Virus record (IMG/VR): IMGVR_UViG_3300032006_000099
Location: 1 to 22,337 of that record
Length of the DNA: 22,337 nucleotides
Origin: a virus
Direction: 5' to 3' (one strand)
Below, one piece after another: positions 1 to 6,525 of this stretch. Under the pieces are notes generated by a model. The model did no database searches, was not told the DNA's origin, and was given only the letters and a program-made list of their open reading frames with translations. The position numbers and the translations under genes were made by a program. The first letter of the stretch is position 1; each line of letters begins with the position of its first letter.

Positions 1-1342
1 CCTCGATGGCTACTCCAGGCTGAGCCCATTTCTGCTCGAACTCCCTCATATCTACCGAACCTGATGGTATTAAAATCTTTGTATTTGTACTTGTAGTAGC
101 ATGGGCGATAATAAGACTTCTCGTTTTGTTAATGTATTCCTGCATACCTTTAACCATGCGAACATCTGACATAGGATAGGGGGTTCTGGTATGTTGGTTC
201 ATAAAGAACACAAGTGGATACTTATCAATAGGGAGGATACGAGAATATAAAAGCTTATCGCCCATAATTACGCATTGTTTAATTCTTTTTGTTGGAACAA
301 TTACCGATTCTATTTTTCCAGACTCCACAAGGTCAGCAAAAGTTATTTGCTCTACTTCAGGTTCTTTAGGTAAAACAGGATTCCCCTGAGCCCTACCTTC
401 TTGAACTTTTTGTTCATAAAGAGCTTTTAACTGATCTAAAGCAGCTTGAGCCTGCTCAGGCTCTACAACTAATTGTCCTTGTATAATCCAAGCTGGTTGC
501 TTTAAATATTGCTGATATTCTTCCTCGGTAAGTAAGTCTTCATCCCCAGTCATGCTCTCAAATACTCTATAATGGTCAACCATCACAGAATAATATCTTT
601 CATAACCTCTTATATATTCTTTACTTTCCCCAAAGTTAGCTATTGTTTGAGTTTCAGTAGACTCAGGCCATGTTGTTTCACCGTCATCTTCTCTTCCAGT
701 CTGAGGCCTATCTGTTAAGTGAGTCTCTGTATCTGCATTCTTAATAGCCTTCTTATACATTGGATATAAAGCCTTAGCTTGATCTTTTGTATACAATCTT
801 GATATTATAATATTTTCTGCATCGTCAGCAAAGGGATGTCTCGAATTTGGGTCTATATAAACATCTAATGGGTCTACATCATGGATGCAAACCTCACCTT
901 TACCCATATCCATCATCGGATCTATAGCAACTAAGGCACATCCAAGCCCAGTTACATAATAATCATCTACAACTCTTCTTAATACGGTATTACCTTCTGA
1001 TATCTGCCAAATATACTCCAATAGTCCATTTATAGCTTGAGCTACTGAATTATCACTATCTTCTCTAGGCGATACTCTGAATTGTGGTTTATTAGCAGTA
1101 ATTAAAGCTTTTGCTGCTTCTACTGCTGGATGAATACGATTTACAACTAATGGAGCCTGACCTCTCTCCTCTAGTACCCTCTTTTGGTCTGCTGTCCATT
1201 GTTTGCCAAGGCGAAATTCTCTATCTTCTTGAGCATGATTTGCCCAGACTTCACGCTTTTTTGAATATGTTTTCCATATATCATGCGTTTCATCAACGAG
1301 TTTTTTGCCAGTTTTCTGTGATTTTGAGTTATAAGCCATCAT
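1..1342 (-). CDS. Portal protein, P22-like, 3' end beyond window
   Basis: The portal is the dodecameric ring at the capsid vertex through which DNA is packaged and ejected; it docks the terminase. I read this frame by hand from the reverse strand: it opens with two ATGs (1342, 1339) and stays open to the left edge, about 447 codons. Early residues include a Trp-rich stretch (DIWKTYSKKREVW), then GKQW, PLVVNRIHPAVE and ITANKPQFRVSPRE. Later come PYPMSDVRMVKGMQEYINK and IIAHATTSTNTKILIP. This pattern is typical of P22-type phage portals. The family normally runs to 600-700 residues, so the C-terminal part is missing from the window. The start lies 14 bases after the terminase stop, with only a weak Shine-Dalgarno. 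It is the most downstream gene visible in this late block. The family call is by motif recognition, not a profile search. Confidence 0.85.
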   Translation of the reverse strand, partial: MMAYNSKSQKTGKKLVDETHDIWKTYSKKREVWANHAQEDREFRLGKQWTADQKRVLEERGQAPLVVNRIHPAVEAAKALITANKPQFRVSPREDSDNSVAQAINGLLEYIWQISEGNTVLRRVVDDYYVTGLGCALVAIDPMMDMGKGEVCIHDVDPLDVYIDPNSRHPFADDAENIIISRLYTKDQAKALYPMYKKAIKNADTETHLTDRPQTGREDDGETTWPESTETQTIANFGESKEYIRGYERYYSVMVDHYRVFESMTGDEDLLTEEEYQQYLKQPAWIIQGQLVVEPEQAQAALDQLKALYEQKVQEGRAQGNPVLPKEPEVEQITFADLVESGKIESVIVPTKRIKQCVIMGDKLLYSRILPIDKYPLVFFMNQHTRTPYPMSDVRMVKGMQEYINKTRSLIIAHATTSTNTKILIPSGSVDMREFEQKWAQPGVAIE

Positions 1343-1355
1343 TTAATATTAACAC

Positions 1356-2891
1356 TTACATAGTTAACCAGTCAAGTATTTTATTGCTTTTTATTTCAAG
1401 TTCTTCTTTAGGGTCAAATTCATCCTTTTTTATCCTACAAGGTCTTGATCCTTCAAGTGCAGTCCAAACTGCATCCATAATATCATCATTCTTACCTCTT
1501 GGATAGGATAAGAACTCTTGCTGCGCTGTAAGGTCTTGAGGTCTAAAGAAAAACTCTCCTTTAGCAAATGCTGGTACTAATGATAACAATCTTTCGCTCT
1601 TTCGGTTCCGTGGTTTTACACCTTTTTCTAATCCAGGTATATATAAATTCTTTTCAAGCATCAAAGCCCTTGTGGAACTTCTTAATGCTTCTTGATATGC
1701 AACGGTTTCAATCTTCATCCTCTTTGGATGGAATTTTTCATATATTTCAATAATTTTCTGAGGTTGCTTCGCAGGGTCGAGTCTCTCTCTAAAGATATCG
1801 ACAATGTATTTATTATTATCAGCATCAATACCAATGGTAGCAATAACAAAATAGTCAGCACGGGCACTAAGACTAGATGCAGGATCAACTCCAGTATAGA
1901 GTTCGACTGGTATAATTTTCTTTTCATCTCCTACTTCCCTTACCAAACAAGGTTGGCTGTTTATTTTTTCAAAATCATAATGATGTAAATGTATGTAATC
2001 TGGCTTGAATGGAGCATCATCAGGAGATTGAGCTATATTCATATACTCCTGATAGAATCCATTTATATTTCCCACGCTCTCAAATTCACTCTTTATCTGT
2101 AATATCCTATCTTTAGGGAATCTCTCAGGCCAAATACTGTTTTCGTCATCATCCCATATACTATACCACAATGTTTCCCAGGAGGGACTGTCTTTTGCCC
2201 AATACAAGAAGCAATCTTCAGATATAACTGTTCCAATCATTATTATTCTACCCTCATCAGATAAGGATGGAATAACAGCCTCTGTCATCCATTTTCTGTT
2301 CTTTGCTCTACCCTCAGGGGTAAAAGCATTCAATTCAGATTCAAAATCATCTACTATAATAACATTAGGCCTTGTATCCCCCTCAATAAAACCACGAACC
2401 CTCTGTCCAGTACCAACAGCAACAATACGAGTTCCATTCTTTAGTATGATATCTGTACCAGTCCATCTTCTCGCTGTACTAGAGCTAAAATCTCCAAATA
2501 TTGCTTTAAAGTTCTCACTGTGATCTAAATGGTATTTAATACGAGATAGGAAGTTTATTGACTGAGCTTGAGACTCAGATACAACAACCATAAAGAGATC
2601 ATCCTCTGGTTTCTTATAAGCTATCTTGTATAAAGGAAATATTAAAGAACATACAGTACTTTTAGCAGTTCCACGAGGAGCAGCAATTAAAACACGTTTA
2701 GTATCGTCATTCTTTAATTGTTTGTATATATCTCTATGAAAAGGCGGTGTTTCCTTAGCAAGTGCTTTAGGGAAACAATACTTACCAAACCAACCCATAT
2801 CTCTTTCAAACTCTCGTTTTTCTTTATCAAGAGCATAGGCTGCTTCATAATCAGTATTTTTTTCTAGACCTTTTTGTATTATTGCTTCCAT
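1356..2891 (-). CDS. terL: Terminase large subunit (ATPase plus nuclease)
   Basis: This is the packaging motor: it translocates DNA into the prohead and cuts the concatemer. It has 511 residues, a normal length. The N-terminal ATPase has Walker A APRGTAKST (about residues 71-79), Walker B VIIVDDFE (177-184) and a coupling-type MIGT (218-221). The C-terminal RNase H-like nuclease has GVDPA with Asp336, an acidic residue near Glu395 (KIET), and the closing acidic cluster DDIMDA (469-474). The start codon overlaps the upstream gene's stop as TAATG, indicating translational coupling. The portal follows immediately. The order small terminase, large terminase, portal is classical. Nothing appears truncated. 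The set of motifs makes the identification secure; which subfamily it belongs to would need a profile search. Confidence 0.93.
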   Translation of the reverse strand: MEAIIQKGLEKNTDYEAAYALDKEKREFERDMGWFGKYCFPKALAKETPPFHRDIYKQLKNDDTKRVLIAAPRGTAKSTVCSLIFPLYKIAYKKPEDDLFMVVVSESQAQSINFLSRIKYHLDHSENFKAIFGDFSSSTARRWTGTDIILKNGTRIVAVGTGQRVRGFIEGDTRPNVIIVDDFESELNAFTPEGRAKNRKWMTEAVIPSLSDEGRIIMIGTVISEDCFLYWAKDSPSWETLWYSIWDDDENSIWPERFPKDRILQIKSEFESVGNINGFYQEYMNIAQSPDDAPFKPDYIHLHHYDFEKINSQPCLVREVGDEKKIIPVELYTGVDPASSLSARADYFVIATIGIDADNNKYIVDIFRERLDPAKQPQKIIEIYEKFHPKRMKIETVAYQEALRSSTRALMLEKNLYIPGLEKGVKPRNRKSERLLSLVPAFAKGEFFFRPQDLTAQQEFLSYPRGKNDDIMDAVWTALEGSRPCRIKKDEFDPKEELEIKSNKILDWLTM

Positions 2892-3691
2892 TACGCTTCT
2901 TCTTGTTTACTCTCTTCTTCTTTTTCTGTTGTCTCTGCCAACTCATTGGTTTCCTCCGTTTGGGTTGCTTTGAATAGTTTTTTCTTCTCCTGGATATCAG
3001 CTAGGGTTGTTTCAACAGTAGAAGCTTCTATCTGCTGAGTAGTAATAATTTTACCTTTACCCTTCATATCATTCATATCCATTAACTTATCTAATACAGT
3101 CATAGCTATTTTAGGATCACCATCTTTACCCATATCATCTCCATCCCAATCCATTACTCTTTGAAGTACTGCAGCTAGAGCTTTAGCTGTATCCATTTTC
3201 CCTATAGGGAATTGTTCAACTATTTTATCTAGTTCGTCTTTAGTCATTTGTCTAAAGTCCTCCGTTCTCATTGTTTTTCTTATTGCATATCTTTTTGAAT
3301 CTGGTACATGACCATATACCATTTTTATGGCAGCTTCCTTATTCATTCCAGGTTGCGCCATGAGGTGTGCTAGCTTTTGGAATGCATCGCTAGTCTTTAT
3401 AAATTTACCACGATTATTCTTTCCAGAATGAGTATAGTTATTCACTCTTCCTTCAGACTTAACCTTGCTATCAGTAGATTTAACAAAAGATGGGCCCCAT
3501 GGATACTTTACATCCAAAACCCCAGTCTTTAGCTCATTTCTCTTTAAACATATAGAAACTTCTCCATCTGAGGAGATGCCATACTCACCCTCAGAAACTT
3601 CATAAGGGTGTTTATACGACAAACCCAGTTCATCCGCTTCTTCTCGTGAATAAACTGGGTATTCTTTTCCAGATACTACTTCGTATCTCAC
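2891..3691 (-). CDS. Probable terminase small subunit
   Basis: A 266-aa protein with a GTG start and weak ribosome-binding site, ending in a TAATG overlap with the large terminase. Small terminases recognise the packaging site and load DNA onto the motor. The support is mainly position. A central helical stretch (about residues 103-160) with NKEAAIKMVYGHVP followed by Arg/Lys-rich helices could be a DNA-binding HTH of the small-terminase type, and the C-terminus (about 235-266) is a strongly acidic, disordered Glu/Thr/Lys tail. The N-terminal ~90 residues (a short Tyr/Glu-rich region, then a basic linker) are unlike usual small terminases, so it may be a fusion or a different packaging accessory protein. 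No motif is diagnostic. The function is inferred from neighbours. Confidence 0.5.
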   Translation of the reverse strand: MRYEVVSGKEYPVYSREEADELGLSYKHPYEVSEGEYGISSDGEVSICLKRNELKTGVLDVKYPWGPSFVKSTDSKVKSEGRVNNYTHSGKNNRGKFIKTSDAFQKLAHLMAQPGMNKEAAIKMVYGHVPDSKRYAIRKTMRTEDFRQMTKDELDKIVEQFPIGKMDTAKALAAVLQRVMDWDGDDMGKDGDPKIAMTVLDKLMDMNDMKGKGKIITTQQIEASTVETTLADIQEKKKLFKATQTEETNELAETTEKEEESKQEEA

Positions 3692-3699
3692 AAATAAAG

Positions 3700-3813
3700 T
3701 TATTTACCTCTTTGGGTAAATACACCACGAGTTACTTTTTCTACAACTTTTTTAGTCGCTTTTTTAGTAGCCTCTTTAACAGCCTTAGCTGCTTTTTTTG
3801 CTTTAGCCATCAT
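3700..3813 (-). CDS. Tiny Lys/Ala-rich basic protein, 37 aa
   Basis: A 37-codon gene with a good ribosome-binding site (AAGGAG three bases before ATGATG) in the gap between the lysozyme-like gene and the probable small terminase. The protein starts MMAKAKKAAKAVKEATKKA and continues with Lys/Thr/Val, ending FTQRGK. Alternating Lys and Ala resembles histone-H1-tail or nucleoid-condensing peptides. A DNA- or RNA-binding or capsid-internal role is possible but unproven. It fills the space between its neighbours almost exactly and shares their strand, which supports it being real. Confidence 0.6.
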   Translation of the reverse strand: MMAKAKKAAKAVKEATKKATKKVVEKVTRGVFTQRGK

Positions 3814-3820
3814 TGACTCC

Positions 3821-4309
3821 TTATCTTAGATATTTGTTATAAACTTCTACAAAATGCTCAGGATCACCAGCACCTAGCTCTGTATTGTAATACTTTTTCC
3901 AATAATTTGCCAAACCTTCAACGGTATTAGGCATTCTCTTCGGAACTCTCCAATATTTCAATCTACAGTGTACAATACCTGCAGCTATATTCTTTTCAAG
4001 TATTTCTTCCCATTTCTTTTCATCAAAGTTCTGCCAATGTTTTATATCTACTACACTAGCTTCTGCGCACTTAGCCATTAACTTTGTACGATGTTTGAGA
4101 TAATGAGCAAGGTTATCTACAGCAGTAGCTGCTTCTACCTGGAAAAATGATCTAGCGGGGCCGTCTCCCATTTGACGTATATATTCATAACGGCTTTCGA
4201 CAATACCAGTAGCAAGAACTAGATTTATTGCAGAATCAGAGGCAAATTTTTCCCCCATTCCTGTGCAAACATCTTCTATAAGGCTTTTCATTTGTTTTAA
4301 ACTAACCAT
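3821..4309 (-). CDS. Lysozyme/transglycosylase-like protein, putative endolysin
   Basis: A 162-aa protein. Residues about 33-68 read as a lysozyme-superfamily core: LATGIVESRYEYIRQ, with a Glu in the position of the catalytic acid of goose-type/SLT lysozymes, followed by GPARSFFQVEAATA, which resembles the G-x-x-x-x-F-Q-x-E-x-x-T segment common in phage murein hydrolases. The C-terminal part is Trp/Tyr-rich (CRLKYWRVPKRMP, NYWKKYYN), consistent with an alpha-helical muramidase lobe. No signal peptide is visible. It lies next to a holin-like membrane protein, the usual lysis pairing. It could instead be a virion-associated transglycosylase, since it sits in the packaging block. It overlaps the upstream zinc-ribbon gene by 8 bases, with a GGAAG site before its ATG. 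Confidence 0.5.
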   Translation of the reverse strand: MVSLKQMKSLIEDVCTGMGEKFASDSAINLVLATGIVESRYEYIRQMGDGPARSFFQVEAATAVDNLAHYLKHRTKLMAKCAEASVVDIKHWQNFDEKKWEEILEKNIAAGIVHCRLKYWRVPKRMPNTVEGLANYWKKYYNTELGAGDPEHFVEVYNKYLR

Positions 4310-4430
4310 TTTTTTTATCTTCCTTTGGTTTTTCTTTATTTTTCAGAGAACATCCATAACAATAATAAACACCATTATCAACTACAGTAGCAGGCTTATC
4401 ACAATCAATACACCCCATTGGATGCGGCAT
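4302..4430 (-). CDS. Mini zinc-ribbon protein, 42 aa
   Basis: A short gene read by hand: MPHPMGCIDCDKP, then VDNGVYYCYGCSLKNK and a Lys-rich tail. Two CxxC knuckles (C7-x2-C10 and C24-x2-C27) about 13 residues apart form a minimal zinc ribbon. The start overlaps the stop of the holin-like gene (TAATG) and its 3' end overlaps the lysozyme-like gene by 8 bases, so it fits the operon tightly. Such ribbons bind nucleic acid or protein partners. The role here is unknown; its place between a putative holin and a putative endolysin is odd and may be incidental. Confidence 0.65.
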   Translation of the reverse strand: MPHPMGCIDCDKPATVVDNGVYYCYGCSLKNKEKPKEDKKNG

Positions 4431-4735
4431 TATGTTGTTCTCCCGTTAATTCTACCTTTCAAATAGGCCAGATCATCAGTAACATCGTTCAATTCTTTTA
4501 CAATGTCCTCACGATGTCTCTGACTAGTATCGTCAGACTTGTTCCAACGGTCTAGCATTTTCAAAATAATAGACTCACAGTTCTCAATTGTACCTTCAAT
4601 TCTTCCAATATCGACCCTTATCTGGTCTAAATCTTCATTTTGTGTTTTTTGGCTTTTGATTAGATTCATGATCATCATTACAAATAATGATACTATGATG
4701 CCAATCGCACCGTATTCCATATACACTTCCATCAT
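4430..4735 (-). CDS. Holin-like small membrane protein
   Basis: A 101-aa protein with one N-terminal transmembrane segment (about residues 8-27, GAIGIIVSLFVMMIMNLI) followed by a charged coiled coil. This is the shape of BhlA/UviB-type holins and of several phage membrane-anchored lysis regulators. Holins form membrane lesions that release the endolysin, and the lysozyme-like gene is one tiny gene downstream. The start is uncertain: ATGs at 4735, 4732 and 4720 are in frame, and AAGGG is very close to the first two. Topology alone cannot exclude a spanin or an unrelated membrane protein. Confidence 0.5.
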   Translation of the reverse strand: MMEVYMEYGAIGIIVSLFVMMIMNLIKSQKTQNEDLDQIRVDIGRIEGTIENCESIILKMLDRWNKSDDTSQRHREDIVKELNDVTDDLAYLKGRINGRTT

Positions 4736-4787
4736 ACCCTTTTATCCTTTTATTCATGGTATTGTTCGTAGCCCATTTATCAACGGG

Positions 4788-4807
4788 AAAAAATTGAGGG
4801 GCCCCTC
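4788..4807 (-). terminator. Possible weak terminator/attenuator
   Basis: A 12-base perfect palindrome (GAGGGGCCCCTC, 4796-4807) is followed on the minus strand by AA and a run of six T. It overlaps the stop of the 71-aa gene and lies upstream of the holin-like gene. Only about four pairs can form once a loop is allowed, so it may attenuate rather than terminate. Confidence 0.35.
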
Positions 4808-5022
4808 TAAAACGGAACTTCATTGGGATCAGCTTTGCTGCCTGCATTGTACAGGATTTCGCCCTTTTTACGACTCTCATAGAGCCCGACGACTGTATGG
4901 TAATGGTCTTCTCTTCTTTTCTGAGCCATGAAACCCGTTATTTCTTCCATATCTTTATAAATCTTTTGATAATCTAAAGAATCATCACTCTTAATATAGT
5001 CATTAATATTAAAACTAGACAA
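4807..5022 (-). CDS. Hypothetical 71-aa protein with TTG start
   Basis: A small soluble, mixed-charge protein starting MSSFNINDYIKSDDSL and ending KADPNEVPF. The TTG start is supported by AGGAG seven bases upstream, which overlaps the stop of the preceding basic-protein gene, so the two look translationally linked. A helical stretch (about 20-45) is rich in Glu, Lys and Arg. I do not recognise the family. It is the second gene of the leftward block. An alternative 81-aa frame (4635-4880) overlaps it but lacks a ribosome-binding site and conflicts with the holin-like gene. Confidence 0.6.
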   Translation of the reverse strand: MSSFNINDYIKSDDSLDYQKIYKDMEEITGFMAQKRREDHYHTVVGLYESRKKGEILYNAGSKADPNEVPF

Positions 5023-5032
5023 TAAATTTCTC

Positions 5033-5170
5033 CTATTTACCCTGACCCCTGTATCTCTTGATATATCGCTTCTTAGAGCCTTTATGACTATACTTTGTGA
5101 GTGTACTTTGACCTTGTCTGGTCTTTTTACCTCTTTTACGTGGTTTATAATCTACTAGTGTTAGTCTCAT
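5033..5170 (-). CDS. Small very basic protein, 45 aa, first gene of leftward block
   Basis: A 45-codon gene read by hand: MRLTLVDYKPRKRGKKTRQ, then Ser/Thr/Lys and a terminal KRYIKRYRGQGK. About 40 percent of residues are Lys or Arg, and the pattern resembles ribosomal-protein-like nucleic-acid-binding tails; I have the impression similar short basic proteins recur in marine tailed phages but cannot check. The ribosome-binding site is weak. It is directly downstream of the divergent control region and followed by the TTG-started gene. The likely role is nucleic-acid binding or charge neutralisation, inferred from composition only. Confidence 0.55.
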   Translation of the reverse strand: MRLTLVDYKPRKRGKKTRQGQSTLTKYSHKGSKKRYIKRYRGQGK

Positions 5171-5221
5171 TTTAGTCCAAAAGCTTATCTAAAGGAGAAA
5201 TCGCTTTCTTTTTGCTTATAA

Positions 5222-5249
5222 TTTATATAATAATAACTACTACATGCAA
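5222..5249 (-). promoter_or_regulatory. Candidate leftward promoter
   Basis: On the minus strand TTGCAT (5249-5244) and TATAAA (5227-5222) are 16 bases apart and about 52 bases upstream of the first leftward gene. An alternative is TTGATT to TATTAT with 18-base spacing, slightly further upstream. In AT-rich DNA such matches occur by chance. Confidence 0.3.
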
Positions 5250-5448
5250 TAATCAAGTAAAGCTTTACAGCTTTTTCGGTAAGTGTTACTATATAATTAC
5301 ATAGGGGTATGGGGAAAATTTTTAAAAAAAATATTTCTGATCAAGGCTTATAATCCTACACCCCTTTTTTCCAAAAAATTATTTTAGATTGGGGATACGT
5401 GATATACAGGTTGCTACACCCCTTCGAAATTCACTGGGTGGGGTGCCT

Positions 5449-5470
5449 CCCAAGTTGAATTTCTCTTGGG
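5449..5470 (+). repeat. Inverted repeat CCCAAG/CTTGGG
   Basis: Six-base perfect arms (5449-5454 and 5465-5470) with a 10-base loop, upstream of the 126-aa gene. Either a leader hairpin or an operator half-site pair. Confidence 0.4.
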
Positions 5471-5500
5471 TTGAGTAGCAAGTTGGCCCCCTACTGACCT

Positions 5501-5517
5501 CTGCAAGAGGTTTGCAG
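5501..5517 (+). repeat. Inverted repeat CTGCAA/TTGCAG
   Basis: Six-base perfect arms (5501-5506 and 5512-5517) around a GAGGT loop. It is immediately followed by a second, longer hairpin, so the leader of the 126-aa gene probably carries tandem stem-loops. Confidence 0.45.
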
Positions 5518-5518
5518 T

Positions 5519-5545
5519 CTCATATAGTAGCACACTACATATGAG
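5519..5545 (+). repeat. Long imperfect hairpin in leader of 126-aa gene
   Basis: CTCATAT (5519-5525) pairs with ATATGAG (5539-5545) and GTAG (5527-5530) with CTAC (5535-5538), leaving one bulged A and a CACA loop: 11 pairs in 27 bases. It ends 29 bases before the start codon. It could protect the mRNA 5' end or bind a regulator. Confidence 0.5.
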
Positions 5546-5574
5546 TTCTTCTTAACATAACCATAGGTGAACCA

Positions 5575-5955
5575 ATGGCTGATGCAAAGAATAATGCTAA
5601 TGATAACATCGTAAACGATGCTACATATAGCAATACTGCAGCAGGCACCACCTTCCGTGGCGACTTTGAACCAGAGCGTGACCGCACTGGCAAGATTGTA
5701 TATACATCCAATCTCAAAGTACGCACACTGCAAGTTGAGCGCACGTTCCCAGCTGTTATACCAGCTAAGACCGTTGCTATGATTGCCAAGGCTTCTACGA
5801 AGCTTGAGCAAATCCTCAACGTGCAGGAAGGTGTCGACTACCGACTAAGTGGTGAACCCACACAGTTCGAAGGAACTGATGAGTTACCACCGTCTCAAGT
5901 CGCCTACTACAAACCAGTTGTACTCAGAGATAGTATCTCTGTGTCACTGGCATAG
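5575..5955 (+). CDS. Stand-alone 126-aa protein of unknown function, compositionally distinct
   Basis: I do not recognise the family. The first ~25 residues are Asn/Ala/Thr-rich and probably disordered (MADAKNNANDNIVNDATYS). The rest (about 28-126) looks like a compact beta-rich domain with FRGDFEPERDRTGKIVY, TFPAVIPAKTV and a C-terminal YYKPVVLRDSISVSLA. No Cys, membrane segment or signal peptide is visible. AGGTGA precedes the ATG. Codon use is clearly richer in G/C than the neighbours (many GCC, CGT, CGC, CTC, ACC codons), a pattern that can mark strong expression or recent transfer. It has a hairpin-bearing leader and its own strong terminator, so it is an independent transcription unit like a phage 'moron' or an abundant structural/early protein. 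Minus-strand frames over the same bases are shadows. Confidence 0.75.
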   Translation: MADAKNNANDNIVNDATYSNTAAGTTFRGDFEPERDRTGKIVYTSNLKVRTLQVERTFPAVIPAKTVAMIAKASTKLEQILNVQEGVDYRLSGEPTQFEGTDELPPSQVAYYKPVVLRDSISVSLA

Positions 5956-5957
5956 TA

Positions 5958-5969
5958 GCAGGTACCTGC
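5958..5969. repeat. 12-bp perfect palindrome GCAGGTACCTGC
   Basis: A loop-less twelve-base palindrome just after the stop of the 126-aa gene and before its terminator. As DNA it is a candidate binding site for a dimeric regulator; as RNA it could only form a short hairpin. Confidence 0.45.
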
Positions 5970-5971
5970 GG

Positions 5972-6021
5972 GGAAATGATAGTAGCGTAGCAAGCAACTG
6001 ACACTATCATTTCCTTTTTTT
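5972..6021 (+). terminator. Strong intrinsic terminator
   Basis: GGAAATGATAGT (5972-5983) pairs perfectly over 12 bases with ACTATCATTTCC (6003-6014) and is followed at once by seven T. It closes the transcription unit of the 126-aa gene and is the clearest terminator in the window. Confidence 0.9.
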
Positions 6022-6126
6022 GTTAGTGTATATAGAGTAACAGGGCGTAATAACTGTTAGTAGACACTAGTACACGTATAACGTATTTTTGTTATTAACC
6101 TTTAACCAATGAAAGAGAGTAATACT

Positions 6127-6348
6127 ATGTTTGAATTCATACAAATACCTTTAATAATGTTCTTAGCAATAATAATGTTTGCACTTCTAGCTGTTGCTTG
6201 GTCTTTTAGACTAGCGACTAAACTAGATAATATGCAAGAAATGGAAGAATATGCTAAAGACATTGATGAACAAGCTTTTGCTCAAGGTCGTAAAAGCAGT
6301 TTTGATAACATTAAAGATAATGAGGATGCATATTATGAGTGCGTTTAA
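6127..6348 (+). CDS. Small single-pass membrane protein, 73 aa
   Basis: Starts MFEFIQIPLIMFLAIIMF and has one N-terminal transmembrane segment (about residues 5-27), then a charged, acidic cytoplasmic-type tail with QEMEEYAKDIDEQ. I chose the ATG at 6127 because GAGAG lies about seven bases upstream; an in-frame ATG at 6109 would add six residues but has no Shine-Dalgarno. The family is not recognised. It overlaps the following gene by 14 bases. Small membrane proteins of this kind are common in phage early regions, where some interfere with host functions; nothing in the sequence shows that here. Confidence 0.65.
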   Translation: MFEFIQIPLIMFLAIIMFALLAVAWSFRLATKLDNMQEMEEYAKDIDEQAFAQGRKSSFDNIKDNEDAYYECV

Positions 6349-6520
6349 GAGTAAATTAAACGATCCCAAATTGTACCAAGGGATAAATAAAAAGAGTGCA
6401 AAGCAGCGATTTGCTGCAGTTTTATCAACTTATAAGTATCTATTAGATGAAGGTCGTATTAAGTATAACGGCCCTGCAGCTGCTAGATATGAAGAGTTGT
6501 TAAGACGCAAAAGATTATAA
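6335..6520 (+). CDS. Hypothetical basic helical protein, 61 aa
   Basis: Starts MSAFKSKLNDPKLYQGINK and ends YEELLRRKRL. Predominantly helical and basic, with no known motif. The start at 6335 has GAGG nine bases upstream; the longer in-frame opening at 6251 would run inside the preceding gene and gives an implausible hydrophobic leader that is just the shadow of that gene. It is the last gene before the long non-coding stretch. Confidence 0.6.
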   Translation: MSAFKSKLNDPKLYQGINKKSAKQRFAAVLSTYKYLLDEGRIKYNGPAAARYEELLRRKRL

Positions 6521-6521
6521 A
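6516..6521 (+). promoter_or_regulatory. Possible -10 element for the structured RNA
   Basis: TATAAA ends five bases before the first closing stem of the candidate RNA (6526), so initiation near 6527 would start the transcript at the base of that helix. No good -35 is visible, so this is weak. Confidence 0.25.
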
Positions 6522-6525
6522 TGAT

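Larger units (their letters stand above)
5171..5574. other. Divergent intergenic control region (404 bp)
   Basis: No convincing gene lies here. Leftward late genes start at 5170 and a rightward gene at 5575. The left half is very AT-rich, with TATAAT hexamers on the plus strand at 5292-5297 and 5349-5354, neither with a good -35. The right half is rich in G/C runs and contains three inverted repeats plus a 9-base direct repeat, CTACACCCC (5356-5364 and 5414-5422). It looks like a control locus carrying promoters and a structured leader, and might also be an origin. No iteron array or AT-rich 13-mers typical of an origin are obvious. Confidence 0.6.

Noticed and set aside
1111-1988. Plus-strand frames over the portal and terminase genes
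   Set aside because: They are antisense shadows: hydrophobic, low-complexity, no ribosome-binding sites, and lie under strongly supported minus-strand genes.
4635-4880. Minus-strand 81-aa frame overlapping the holin-like and 71-aa genes
   Set aside because: No Shine-Dalgarno and large overlap with two better-supported genes; composition unlike a real protein.
5491-5819. Minus-strand frames of 94-106 residues opposite the 126-aa gene
   Set aside because: No ribosome-binding sites, they conflict with a gene having a good start, leader hairpins and a terminator in the plus direction.
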